Shown: positions 39,529 through 49,344 of the stretch, piece by piece | Numbering within the stretch: position 1 is the first letter of the stretch | Layout of the letters: every line of letters starts with the position of its first letter | Assembly (NCBI GenBank): GCA_902537425.1 | Contig: CACBBD010000005.1 | Location: 1-64,000 of the forward strand | DNA: 64,000 bases | Origin: an uncultured SAR86 cluster bacterium | GTDB lineage: Bacteria > Pseudomonadota > Gammaproteobacteria > Magnimaribacterales > Magnimaribacteraceae | Reading direction: 5' to 3' | The notes under the pieces: model-generated | The model's database searches: none | Seen by the model: the letters and a program-made list of their open reading frames with translations, nothing else | What the model was told of the DNA's origin: nothing | Program-made: the position numbers and the translations under genes

Positions 39529-40548
39529 CTATTTCCAACCAGACCTATCCATAAGTTTTACTGCATTAGGATTAAGTTCACCAAAACTTCTTACAGAAGT
39601 TTGATCTTCTTTGAAGTTTGTTCCAAAACCTGCTATTTCAGCGCTGGGTGCAACATCTTCAAGGACTGAATATTCATATGACTTATCAATCATATATTTT
39701 TGAACTCTTTTCGAAATTAAAAACTCAATGAAAGAATTAGCATTATCTTTATTTGGTGCATTTTTTAATATACCAGCACCACTTATATTAATATGGGCTC
39801 CTCTATTTTTTTGATTTGGAAAAATCATTTTTACTTTTTTTGCAGCTTCCAGTTGTTCTTGTCCAGCAGATCCGGAAAGCATTATCCCTATGTAATAGCT
39901 ATTTGCCACGGCTAAGTCGGCCTCTCCATTTGCTACTGCTATAATTTGTGATCTGTCATTACCTTGAGGCTTTCTTGCAAAGTTACCAACTAATTTTTTG
40001 GCCCATTTTTCAGTTGCTTCTTCTCCTATATTCTTTATCAGTGATGCAACCAAAGACTGGTTATACATATTATTAGAACTCCTAATAACTACTCTTTTAT
40101 TCCATTTTTGATCCGCTAAGTCCTCGTAATTAAAATTCTCTACTAGCTCATCAGAAACATTCTCCGGATTATAAAATATAACCCTGGCTCTTTTAGCTAT
40201 AGCCGTCCATTCATCATTTGGACCTCTGAGATTTTCAGGAACCTCAGTGAGTACTTTTTCAGACTGAATGCTTTGAAACAAACCTTCTTTTTGAACTTTC
40301 CAAAGATTTCCTGCATCTACGGTGAAAAAGATGTCAGCAGGTGAGTTCCTTCCTTCCACCTTGAGTCTTTGCAATAGGGCACTGCCTTTTCCAGAGATGA
40401 TATTGACTTTTATACCGGTCTCTTCTGTAAATTCTTCATAAAGTGCATCATCGGAATCATAGTGACGAGAAGTATACACATTTACTTCATCAGCAAAGAC
40501 TAGGTTAATAAAAAAGGAAGAAAGCAAAATCATTAGAATTTTCTTCAT
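39529..40548 (-). CDS. fbpA: Fe3+ ABC transporter periplasmic binding protein
   Basis: Signal peptide then VNVYTSRHYDSDDALYEEFTEETGIKVNII; Fur-like palindrome just upstream. Confidence 0.9.
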   Translation of the reverse strand: MKKILMILLSSFFINLVFADEVNVYTSRHYDSDDALYEEFTEETGIKVNIISGKGSALLQRLKVEGRNSPADIFFTVDAGNLWKVQKEGLFQSIQSEKVLTEVPENLRGPNDEWTAIAKRARVIFYNPENVSDELVENFNYEDLADQKWNKRVVIRSSNNMYNQSLVASLIKNIGEEATEKWAKKLVGNFARKPQGNDRSQIIAVANGEADLAVANSYYIGIMLSGSAGQEQLEAAKKVKMIFPNQKNRGAHINISGAGILKNAPNKDNANSFIEFLISKRVQKYMIDKSYEYSVLEDVAPSAEIAGFGTNFKEDQTSVRSFGELNPNAVKLMDRSGWK

Positions 40549-40566
40549 AAGCAGGATTTTACTTTA

Positions 40567-40583
40567 TTGAGAATGATTCTCAA
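40567..40583. promoter_or_regulatory. Putative Fur box
   Basis: TTGAGAATGATTCTCAA is a perfect 17-nt inverted repeat; core TGAGAATGATTCTCA resembles the 7-1-7 Fur consensus TGATAATNATTATCA; 18 nt upstream of the fbpA start. Confidence 0.78.
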
Positions 40584-40590
40584 ATAGAAT

Positions 40591-41919
40591 TTACTTTCTA
40601 TGAACGATTACTGGCAGTTCTGTAATACCTCTAATAAAACTTGAGTTGAGATACTTAGTTTCTCCAACAGTTTCAATAAATGAAAATCTTTTTAGAATTT
40701 CTTCCCAAAGAATCTTCAGTTGAAGATCGGCAAGTCTATTGCCAAGGCATCTATGGATTCCAAAACCAAAAGAGATATGCTGCCTTGCATCTTCTCTTTC
40801 GACATTAAGTTCATCAGGGTTCTCAAATTTATTTATATCTCTATTTGCCGAAGTGTACCAAATTGCAACCTTATCCCATTTTTTAATTTTCTTTCCACCA
40901 ATTTCAACATCTTCCATTGCAGTTCGACACATATGTCCAACAGGACTTTGCCATCTGATTATCTCAGACACCATATTGCTTATTAAATCATTGTTAGCTT
41001 GAACTTTGGCTAGTTGCTCCGGGAATTGATTAAAAGCTTTAATGCCACCACTCATCGAATTTCGAGTAGTATCGTTTCCTGCTACTATCAGAAGAATTAC
41101 ATTTCCTAAAAATTCATTGGGCGTCATATTTTTGGTATTTTCACCTCGAGCGAGCATTGAAATAAGATCATTTCCATCACTACCGTTAGCCTTCCTTTCT
41201 TCCCATATTGAATTGAAGTATTCAAAACATTTCCAAAGTTCTTGAAAACCTTCTTCGGGAGTTTCAAAAAAATCTGGATCCGTTATTCTCTCAACCGTAT
41301 CTGACCAATGTATCAGTTTTAATCTATCTTCTTGCGGAACATCAAACAACGTAGCTAACATTCGGCTAGTAAGTTCTATGGATACTTTATCAACCCAATT
41401 AAAGGTCTCTCCATCAGGAAGTTGATCAAGAATGCTTTCGGTCCTTTCTCTTATTAACTGCTCAAAATTTCCTAAATGACCCGGAGTAAACATTGGCGCA
41501 ACTACCTGTCTTTGGTCAGTATGTATAGGCTGATCTTGCATTATGAACATAGGTAGATGAAATATTGCGTCTGGTGGCTCGGACATTGGCTGTCCACCGA
41601 GCCTAATGCCACCATTCATAATGTCAGATGAAAATGTTTTATGATTCATATCAATAGCTTTTACATCTTCATATCCTGAGATAGACCAATAAGGACCTGC
41701 TTGACTATCCTCAGTGAAGTGAACAGGACTCTCCTCTCTTAATCTTTTAAATACATCAATATCAAGATTCTTTCCAAACCAATCATTATTAGCAGGATTG
41801 ATTTTATCGATATCAACAGAGTAAGGATCAATATCGTCCGGTAATCCCCACTTAGCTTTTATGTCTGCATTTGATATATTTTCAATATCAAGAATATTAT
41901 CTTTTTGATCTGTACTCAT
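40591..41919 (-). CDS. Cytochrome P450, CYP153-like
   Basis: Haem motif FGFGIHRCLG; I-helix VAGNDTTRNSMSGG; GPYWSISGYEDVKAID as in CYP153. Confidence 0.85.
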   Translation of the reverse strand: MSTDQKDNILDIENISNADIKAKWGLPDDIDPYSVDIDKINPANNDWFGKNLDIDVFKRLREESPVHFTEDSQAGPYWSISGYEDVKAIDMNHKTFSSDIMNGGIRLGGQPMSEPPDAIFHLPMFIMQDQPIHTDQRQVVAPMFTPGHLGNFEQLIRERTESILDQLPDGETFNWVDKVSIELTSRMLATLFDVPQEDRLKLIHWSDTVERITDPDFFETPEEGFQELWKCFEYFNSIWEERKANGSDGNDLISMLARGENTKNMTPNEFLGNVILLIVAGNDTTRNSMSGGIKAFNQFPEQLAKVQANNDLISNMVSEIIRWQSPVGHMCRTAMEDVEIGGKKIKKWDKVAIWYTSANRDINKFENPDELNVEREDARQHISFGFGIHRCLGNRLADLQLKILWEEILKRFSFIETVGETKYLNSSFIRGITELPVIVHRK

Positions 41920-41993
41920 ATTGCGAACATTATCTCAAAAGATATTGATTATTGTTATAAAGTTTTTTTTTAATATGTTTTAAAATGTAACTA

Positions 41994-42671
41994 ATGATAG
42001 TAGGAATCTTATTTTTTCTAATAGTCTTTGTTATTCCCAAATTTTGGCTTTCGTATTCAATGAAAAGTAATGACAAAGAACTCACAAATATGCCATTCAA
42101 TGCCGAGGAATTTGGGAGACTTATTCTTGAAGAAAATAATTTAAAAGACGTAAAGATCGAAGAATCTTCAATGGTAGATCATTATGATTTAAATGATAAG
42201 ACTGTAAGAGTTCAAGAAGGTAGATTATCAAAAAAAAGTTTAACTTCATTAACTATAGTATGTCATGAAATAGGGCATGCAATACAACACAATGAAGAGT
42301 ATGGTCCTTTAGTTCGCAGAACAAATATAGTAGAAAAAACTCAGTGGATTTCAAAACTTGGAGGAATAATCCTCTACAGTGGTCTGCCACTCATATTAGC
42401 GACTGGTTCCTTTGGTCTTATCAAAGTTTGCCTTATTTTTGTTATATGCTCAGTTCTACTTGGAGTTTTGATTCACTTAATTACCTTAGATGTAGAGATT
42501 GATGCAAGCTTCAGACGAGCTATGCCTATCATCAGAGAAAAGATACCTGAACAATATCATGCTAATTGTAGCAATGTGCTGAAAGCAGCTGCTTTCACTT
42601 ATGTAATTGGTGCACTTACGAGTTTCTTGTCTCTTAGATATTTGTGGCTACTCGTTTCGAGAGTGCGTTAG
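41994..42671 (+). CDS. Membrane neutral zinc metallopeptidase (YugP-like)
   Basis: TIVCHEIGHAIQHNEEYGPLVRRTNIV (HExxH) in a multi-TM protein. Confidence 0.85.
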   Translation: MIVGILFFLIVFVIPKFWLSYSMKSNDKELTNMPFNAEEFGRLILEENNLKDVKIEESSMVDHYDLNDKTVRVQEGRLSKKSLTSLTIVCHEIGHAIQHNEEYGPLVRRTNIVEKTQWISKLGGIILYSGLPLILATGSFGLIKVCLIFVICSVLLGVLIHLITLDVEIDASFRRAMPIIREKIPEQYHANCSNVLKAAAFTYVIGALTSFLSLRYLWLLVSRVR

Positions 42672-42675
42672 AAAT

Positions 42676-42918
42676 TTAGTCTAATTTCTCTTCAAAGTCA
42701 CAGATCATTTTAGCTTCAACTGATCCAACAACAGCCAAGTTTACTTTTGCGCGACCTTCCATAGATCCAGAAACTAGACATTTCTCAAGACTTTCTTGAA
42801 TAATTTCTCTAACGATCTCAGTTAACTCCTCGACTGTTAAGTCACTAATTGTTTTTTCCTCTGTTAATAAGATATTGAAGCTTACGAGTAAAATTGCACA
42901 AATTAATTTTTTTTTCAT
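42676..42918 (-). CDS. Small exported protein, unknown function
   Basis: 80 aa with signal peptide MKKKLICAILLVSFNILLT. Confidence 0.5.
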   Translation of the reverse strand: MKKKLICAILLVSFNILLTEEKTISDLTVEELTEIVREIIQESLEKCLVSGSMEGRAKVNLAVVGSVEAKMICDFEEKLD

Positions 42919-42922
42919 ATTT

Positions 42923-44428
42923 TTACCTAGTATTTTCTTTTATAAATTTTTCAGCATTTGCAAATATATTCTTCTTTCTCACAGGATCCAATCTGTCTAA
43001 AGTTCTGGTGAGAAAGCTCATTCTGGCGTTCTTTTCAAAGAAGTTTCTATGTTTCTCTGTAAATCTCCAGTAGAGTCCATCAACGGTATCATTCCATTCT
43101 CCTTTTTTATAATTGCTCATTTTCATCATATAGTTGGAACCGCATGTATAAGGTTTAGTAGACATCAATCCACCATCTGCAAAGGTTGCCATTCCATATA
43201 CATTAGGGACCATTACCCAGTCTGATGAATCAATGTACATTTCCATAAACCATTTATAGATTTCATCAGGGTGAATTTCGCACATATTCATTAGATTGCT
43301 GATAATCATCAGTCTTGGTATGTGATGATTGTAGCCGTCTTTAAGAACACTTTTTATGCAATCATCAAGAGGAACAATACCAGTCGTTCCGTCATACCAA
43401 CTTTTGGAGAGTTTGTTGGTGTGATTCCAATAGTTACTTTGAAGTTGGAATTCACTTTGATCTTGATATATACCTCTTATAAATTCTCTCCATCCTATTA
43501 ACTGCCTTAGGAATCCTTCTAGAGAATTTAGAGGTACTTCAGATTTACTTACATGTTTATTAATAGATTTTAAAATTTCCTTTGGAGTTATAAGTCCCAG
43601 GTTCAAAGAAGAACTAATACAACTATGAAAAAGAAAATTTTCTTCATTCAACATTGCATCTTCGTATAAACCAAAGTTATTGAATTTTACTTTTAAAAAA
43701 TTATCAAAATGATTCTTAGCTTGTTCTCTAGTAACTGGAAACCAAAAATTATCTAATAATCCTGGGTGATCAGAGAAATATTTTTCAATGATATGGATAA
43801 TATCATCGTGATGCTTTGATTTCTTATAGGCGGGCTGAGTAGGAAGCTCTATGTTCTTCGGAAATTTTTTTCTATTTTCCTCATCAAAAGACCACTTGCC
43901 TCCCTCTGGATTTCCTTCTTCGTCTACAAGGAGATTTAAATTTAATCGAGATTTTTTATAGAAACTAGCCATCCTGTATTTACTGCTGTCTCCTTGGAAT
44001 TCTCTTAATTCTTCTCTTGAAAAGAGAAACATAGGTGACTTGATAAATTCTATTTCTTTCTCAATCCTCTTAAAATAATTGATAGATTCCTCTTCAAAGG
44101 GCTTATCTTCTATCTGATACATAAAAATTTTATTAAAATCTTTATCTATAAGAAAAGAGTCAAAATTATCAAAGTAACTTTTTGAGACTTTTAGGTTTTC
44201 TAGTTTGCTGTAATGAACATTTATGCCTTTAGCCATTAAAGTATCCTTGTATTCCCTCATAGCCGTCAAAAATAGATAGAGCTTTAGTTTGTGATGCTTT
44301 TGGTATGTGCACAAACCGAAATCCTCAGACATATATACATCTGTGCAACCTTTTTCTAATAACTCGTCTGGATTGAAAAGTTGATTGCCTAGAACTAAAA
44401 AAAGATTTCTACCGTTCTTGGAAGTCAT
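42923..44428 (-). CDS. Cryptochrome/photolyase-related protein, PhrB (FeS-BCP) family
   Basis: N-terminal FLVLGNQLF; DGYNHHIPRLMIISNLMNMCEIHPDEIYKWF; VPNVYGMATFADGGLMSTKPYTCGSNYMMKMSNY. Confidence 0.9.
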   Translation of the reverse strand: MTSKNGRNLFLVLGNQLFNPDELLEKGCTDVYMSEDFGLCTYQKHHKLKLYLFLTAMREYKDTLMAKGINVHYSKLENLKVSKSYFDNFDSFLIDKDFNKIFMYQIEDKPFEEESINYFKRIEKEIEFIKSPMFLFSREELREFQGDSSKYRMASFYKKSRLNLNLLVDEEGNPEGGKWSFDEENRKKFPKNIELPTQPAYKKSKHHDDIIHIIEKYFSDHPGLLDNFWFPVTREQAKNHFDNFLKVKFNNFGLYEDAMLNEENFLFHSCISSSLNLGLITPKEILKSINKHVSKSEVPLNSLEGFLRQLIGWREFIRGIYQDQSEFQLQSNYWNHTNKLSKSWYDGTTGIVPLDDCIKSVLKDGYNHHIPRLMIISNLMNMCEIHPDEIYKWFMEMYIDSSDWVMVPNVYGMATFADGGLMSTKPYTCGSNYMMKMSNYKKGEWNDTVDGLYWRFTEKHRNFFEKNARMSFLTRTLDRLDPVRKKNIFANAEKFIKENTR

Positions 44429-44458
44429 AGCAAAATGTTGGGCGCAAAAGTTTTCAAA

Positions 44459-44794
44459 TTAATTCAAACGGTATTTGAAGTTTATTTGAAATTCATTATT
44501 TTGTTCAAAATTTTGATTTTCGACAAAATCGTCTTGAGCAGGCTGTTTCAAGAAATCTATAGTAAATTTCCTTTCAGCTGTTTCATTGATGAAATCAGTT
44601 TCTTCAGAATCATCACCACTATTCATGACGAAGTAGGCAATTAATCCCACTGCAACAATTGCGCCTGCAGCAGAACTACTTCCACCGTATCCACCGCCAT
44701 CATCACCTGAAGAAGGATCTTCACTTCCTCCATGGTAGCTAGCAAGAGCCAGATTTGAAGTTATTGAGAACAATAATATAAATAAGTATTTCAT
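44459..44794 (-). CDS. Exported Gly/Ser-rich small protein
   Basis: Signal peptide; GGSEDPSSGDDGGGYGGSSSAAG followed by a hydrophobic segment. Confidence 0.55.
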   Translation of the reverse strand: MKYLFILLFSITSNLALASYHGGSEDPSSGDDGGGYGGSSSAAGAIVAVGLIAYFVMNSGDDSEETDFINETAERKFTIDFLKQPAQDDFVENQNFEQNNEFQINFKYRLN

Positions 44795-45028
44795 AAATAT
44801 TTCCTTATATTTGTCCTGAGCGTCTAATTCCGTAACCGAAAACGTAAGTGCCCTGACGTTTCGTAGAAATTAGCAAAGCAGATAATTAAATTGAGCGGCG
44901 AGCAACACAGAATGTGTAAACTGATTATAAATTGTTCTTCAAATTATTTATACAAGAATTTTACTTCCATGGAATTTTTTTGAAATAACAACCTATGATA
45001 ATATGTTGTAAACATTACCAATTACTTA

Positions 45029-46228
45029 ATGCATAAAAAAGAACAGATACGCCTTCTAAAAGGATTGATCCATCATTTAGACAATAAAACTAATATCGAT
45101 GCAGGTGGCATAATACGAACTCCAGCTGATACTTATACATCGGAAGAAAGATTCGATATGGAGTGGAATACTTTTTTTCAAGATTATCCTCAAATAGTAG
45201 GCATGTCAGGAGATCTACCTGGACCTGATACTTTTTTAACAACTGAGGATTTTGGCGTACCAGTCTTAGCTGTGAGAGATAGTAATGGTAAATTTAAGGC
45301 TTATGCTAATGTCTGTGCTCATAGAGGTGTAACTGTCGAGGCTAACAAAAGAGGTGAAAAAAAGAGATTTTCTTGTCCTTTTCACGGTTGGACTTTCAAT
45401 AATGATGGGGAGCTCGTAGGTTATCCAAAAAAAGATCAATTCGGAGAAATAGATAAAGCATGTTACGGACTTAAAGAGTTGCCAGCTACTGAAAAATTTG
45501 GGTTTCTCTGGGTCCATCCTTCAAGAGATGGAACGATTAATTTTGAAGAATTACTCGGAGAAGATTTAGTTAAAGAATTTGAATCATGGAATTTTGAGAG
45601 TTTAGTTTTCGAACACCAAGAAGAATATGTCACTGATATGAACTGGAAATTAGCGATTGATACATTTGGCGAAACCTATCATTTTTCTGTTCTACACAAA
45701 GATTCTTTACATGAAGTATTCCATGGGAACTGTCAAATGTTCGATAACTTTAATCGTAATGGAAGGTTAATATTGTGCAGAAGAGCTATAGATGAAATGA
45801 GAAAATTGCCAGAATCTGATTGGAATATCTGTGCTGGCACACTACCGGTATATTATTTATTTCCAAATATTATTTTTATGCCAACACAAGAAGGCGCCTT
45901 CTTAGTTCAAGAGTACCCCCTAGAAAATTCACCCCATAAGAGTGTTTCTAAAATTTCATTTTATTTTTATCCTCATGTTTTAGAACATGTAAAACAGCTT
46001 GAGAAGCAAGGTATTAATGGAAAGGAACTGCTTCAACAACAATACAATGGATTTGCCTCAGTAATTAGAGATGAAGATTATGTTGCAGCAGCCTCATCTC
46101 ACAAAGGTCTGAAATCAGGGAATATCGATTATTTAACATTCGGTAAAAATGAGCCTGCTCTTCATCATTATCACAATACATATCGTGAGGCTTTAGGCCT
46201 TCAATCTTTACCACTAGAAAAAGCTTAG
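45029..46228 (+). CDS. Rieske-type aromatic ring-hydroxylating dioxygenase alpha subunit
   Basis: Rieske CAHRG...CPFHGWTF; mononuclear-Fe region DTFGETYHFSVLHKDSLHEVFHG. Confidence 0.88.
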   Translation: MHKKEQIRLLKGLIHHLDNKTNIDAGGIIRTPADTYTSEERFDMEWNTFFQDYPQIVGMSGDLPGPDTFLTTEDFGVPVLAVRDSNGKFKAYANVCAHRGVTVEANKRGEKKRFSCPFHGWTFNNDGELVGYPKKDQFGEIDKACYGLKELPATEKFGFLWVHPSRDGTINFEELLGEDLVKEFESWNFESLVFEHQEEYVTDMNWKLAIDTFGETYHFSVLHKDSLHEVFHGNCQMFDNFNRNGRLILCRRAIDEMRKLPESDWNICAGTLPVYYLFPNIIFMPTQEGAFLVQEYPLENSPHKSVSKISFYFYPHVLEHVKQLEKQGINGKELLQQQYNGFASVIRDEDYVAAASSHKGLKSGNIDYLTFGKNEPALHHYHNTYREALGLQSLPLEKA

Positions 46229-46231
46229 AGA

Positions 46232-46975
46232 GTGAATATTCTCGAAGTAAGAGGCTTAGAGAAGTCTTATCCTGACCCCGAGTCTGATAAAAACTTAAAA
46301 GCTGTCGACGGCATTTCTTTTACACTCGAGGAAGTCCAAATTTATGGAATATTAGGGCCTAATGGGGCAGGGAAAACGACAACATTAGAAATGATAGAGG
46401 GCTTAACGGACATAGACAAAGGTTATGCTGCTGTGAATGGTATAAATGTTGCGGATAACCCTTATGCAGTTAAAGAGATCATAGGAGTGCAACTTCAATC
46501 AAACGAATATTTTGATTCCTTAAGCCTTAAAGAATTACTGATCCTTTTCGGTAAGCTTTACCAAAATCATGTTGATCCCAAAGATCTCCTTAACAAAGTG
46601 GACCTTTTAGAAAAGATAAACTCAAAACCTGAAGAACTCTCAGGTGGTCAGAAACAGAGATTTTCCATTGCATGTGCTTTAGTTAATGAACCTAAAGTTC
46701 TTTTTCTCGATGAGCCAACTACCGGCTTAGATCCACAAGCCAAACATAACCTCTGGGAGCTAATCAAAGATTTAAATCTTTCTGGAATGACAATTATTCT
46801 TACAACTCATAATATGGAAGAGGCAGAAAACCTTTGCCACAAAGTAGCGATTATGGATAAAGGTAGGATTTTAATTGAAGGAAATCCCAAAGATTTAATA
46901 CATAAATATGATCAAGAGGACGGGAATCTTGAAAATGTTTTTTTGTCATTAACTGGCAAAGAGCTTAGAGATTAA
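46232..46975 (+). CDS. ABC transporter ATP-binding protein
   Basis: GPNGAGKTTTLEMIEGL, LSGGQKQRFSIACALV, LFLDEPTTGLDP; GTG start. Confidence 0.9.
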   Translation: MNILEVRGLEKSYPDPESDKNLKAVDGISFTLEEVQIYGILGPNGAGKTTTLEMIEGLTDIDKGYAAVNGINVADNPYAVKEIIGVQLQSNEYFDSLSLKELLILFGKLYQNHVDPKDLLNKVDLLEKINSKPEELSGGQKQRFSIACALVNEPKVLFLDEPTTGLDPQAKHNLWELIKDLNLSGMTIILTTHNMEEAENLCHKVAIMDKGRILIEGNPKDLIHKYDQEDGNLENVFLSLTGKELRD

Positions 46976-48064
46976 ATGATTACTTCCTTGCAGTTGCATC
47001 TCTCCAAGATTTTTTTAAAGATATTTTTAAGAAATAGACAAGCTATATTATTCAGTCTTTTTTTCCCACTCATATTCATCGGAGCCTTTTCTTTTTCGGG
47101 TAGCGAACCTCAACCATTTCTCATCGGAGTAGAAGATAAATCCAATTCACCTTTTTCTACTAAATTTATAGAAAACTTAGAAAAAGAAGATTTATTTACT
47201 TTGATCAATGGAGATTTTGAAAACCTCAAACTATCTCTGGAAGAGGGCGCGATAGATGGATTTATTGTGATTCCTGAGAATTTTGAGGAAATTGAAAATT
47301 TAGATGCATTGAAATTTTATGTGGATGCTTCTCAAGCCAGACAAGCTAGTATTATCAAACAGGCTATAGACAGATCGCTTGTTTCTATAGAAAGGAATAT
47401 AAGAAATATGTCTCCTTTATTTACTGTTGAATTGGAAGATGTGAAATCAAGAAATCAACGATATATAGATTTCTTACTTCCTGGATTATTAGCTTTTATG
47501 ATCATGAATTTGAGCATAGCTGGATCAGGATTCAATATTGTGGAATATAGAAGAAGAGGAATACTTAAGCGATTATTTGTAACGCCAATCAGACCTAGAG
47601 ACTTTATGATTGGTATTGTTTTAGCCAGAATGGCCATCGTTCTCGTTCAACTTTCTGTTGTTTTATCTATAGCGTTATTTTTATTAGATATAAATATTGT
47701 TGGTAGTTATATTTCGTTTTATTCTGCTGTGATTCTAGGGACTCTCATTTTTTTATGTATAGGCTTTGCACTTGGAAGCCTTGCAAAGACTCAAGAAGGC
47801 ATCAGGCCCGTTGTAGGTTTAGTTACATTTCCCCAAGTTATTCTATCTGGAGTATTTTTCCCTATCAGCTCAATGCCTGAAATAGTTCAACCGATTGTTT
47901 ACTCTTTACCGCTAAGTTCAGTTGTTTCCTCTTTAAGAGAAATTGCTAATGATGGTGCAAGTCTTTTCTCTTTTAGCACCTCAACAATAGGACTAGTCAT
48001 CTGGGTAATGATTGCTTTTTTTATTTCAATAAGATTCTTTGTTTGGAAAGAAGTAGCCAGATAA
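46976..48064 (+). CDS. ABC-2 type transporter permease
   Basis: Multi-TM; immediately downstream of the ABC ATPase; LPGLLAFMIMNLSIAGSGFNIVEYRRRGILKRL. Confidence 0.88.
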   Translation: MITSLQLHLSKIFLKIFLRNRQAILFSLFFPLIFIGAFSFSGSEPQPFLIGVEDKSNSPFSTKFIENLEKEDLFTLINGDFENLKLSLEEGAIDGFIVIPENFEEIENLDALKFYVDASQARQASIIKQAIDRSLVSIERNIRNMSPLFTVELEDVKSRNQRYIDFLLPGLLAFMIMNLSIAGSGFNIVEYRRRGILKRLFVTPIRPRDFMIGIVLARMAIVLVQLSVVLSIALFLLDINIVGSYISFYSAVILGTLIFLCIGFALGSLAKTQEGIRPVVGLVTFPQVILSGVFFPISSMPEIVQPIVYSLPLSSVVSSLREIANDGASLFSFSTSTIGLVIWVMIAFFISIRFFVWKEVAR

Positions 48065-48143
48065 TCATTCATATTTTAAAAATATCGTTTTAAAAGAGTT
48101 AAAATAGATATAACTCATCAATCTCTTTAAGAAGGAAAAAAAA

Positions 48144-48587
48144 TTGTTCCATAGTGTTAACTACAAGAATCCACGAAAATTATTAAATTCATGGGAAGCC
48201 CAAGCTTTAGCTACTTTGACAGCAAAGAATTTACCTAATTCTTTCAAAGCAGTCTCAGAGATTATGCATGACGAAACAAAAGATATTGAAGTGCGAACAG
48301 CATCAGAAATACTCTTTTGGGGGAGAGTTTGGCGCCAATCTAAAACTAAAGAAGAGGTAGTAACTTCATGGGAAAGAATCCTAAGATTGATTAAGCACTC
48401 TAACTATCAAGGAATAGCAACTTTTGATGAAGGTAAGGCATCAATGGAAGGATTTGATGAAAGAGTTGATTTACCTGTTACAGAAAGGATTCAAGAGCTT
48501 ACTGAAGAGGGTCTATCACCAGAAGAAATTATTATGCGAGGTTTTAGTTTTGAAAAGGTAAATGAAGCTTTAAAAAATGGCTCATAG
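48144..48587 (+). CDS. Conserved hypothetical protein
   Basis: 147 aa ORF with TTG start after AGAAGGA; overlaps the following small gene. Confidence 0.55.
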   Translation: MFHSVNYKNPRKLLNSWEAQALATLTAKNLPNSFKAVSEIMHDETKDIEVRTASEILFWGRVWRQSKTKEEVVTSWERILRLIKHSNYQGIATFDEGKASMEGFDERVDLPVTERIQELTEEGLSPEEIIMRGFSFEKVNEALKNGS

Positions 48588-48717
48588 TAAACTTACACTA
48601 GAAACAAAAATTTGTGCAAACTGCAAAAGACCTTTTTCATGGAGAAAAAAATGGGAAAGGAATTGGGAAGAGGTAAGGTTTTGTAGTAAAAGATGCAAAA
48701 GAGAGGGGAAATGTTAA
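48577..48717 (+). CDS. DUF2256-like 46-aa zinc-ribbon protein
   Basis: My translation [46 protein letters not shown] matches the DUF2256 pattern; missing from the ORF track. Confidence 0.75.
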   Translation: MAHSKLTLETKICANCKRPFSWRKKWERNWEEVRFCSKRCKREGKC

Positions 48718-49109
48718 GAGTAGATAAAATTATATTACTAATACTAGCAATTGAGCATCTAGGATTTGGCATCTATGGCTTTTATTCTCCAGAAGGTATA
48801 GCTGAACTAACTGGCTATGCACTGAATAGTAAATTTGCTTATTCTGAGATAAGGGCTTACTACACTTTAATTTCAGGATTGGGACTTATGGCCTTTTTGG
48901 CAATTTTCTTTCATAAGCTCGCAAGGCAAACCTATATCCTTTTTTCATTTATGTTTGGTTGTATTTTTCTAGGAAGGCTTGCTAATTACCTTCTCACCGG
49001 TCAGATGGATAATTCAATTATGATTGCCATGATTGCAGAGGCCTTGGTGATACTCTTGTCGCTTTGGAGACTTGCTTCTTCTAAAAACAGACCAGTAGCA
49101 GAAGAATAA
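48711..49109 (+). CDS. DUF4345-like membrane protein
   Basis: 4-TM protein; start refined to ATG 48711 overlapping the DUF2256 stop. Confidence 0.6.
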   Translation: MLRVDKIILLILAIEHLGFGIYGFYSPEGIAELTGYALNSKFAYSEIRAYYTLISGLGLMAFLAIFFHKLARQTYILFSFMFGCIFLGRLANYLLTGQMDNSIMIAMIAEALVILLSLWRLASSKNRPVAEE

Positions 49110-49331
49110 ATGAGCTCCAATACCATCACACTTATATTTTGCTTAGGCGGTATTACTTTTCTGTTTAATTGGTTGCTTATACTTCATTGGTATTTCAAAA
49201 ATAATTCAACACAAATAACTAACAAAATCCAGTTTGCAAGAATCTTCTTAGCTTGTCTGTTTATTTCCATTTTTGGAGTTTTAACAACAGGTGTTATATT
49301 TGTTTCGGCTTTAATGTTTTCCCACGGTTAA
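49110..49331 (+). CDS. Small two-TM membrane protein
   Basis: 73 aa hydrophobic ORF directly abutting the upstream stop. Confidence 0.5.
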   Translation: MSSNTITLIFCLGGITFLFNWLLILHWYFKNNSTQITNKIQFARIFLACLFISIFGVLTTGVIFVSALMFSHG

Positions 49332-49344
49332 AGAATTTAAAAGT

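Noticed and set aside
45003-45015. Short inverted repeat ATGTT-GTA-AACAT upstream of the Rieske oxygenase gene
   Set aside because: Too short to separate from chance in AT-rich DNA without comparative data.
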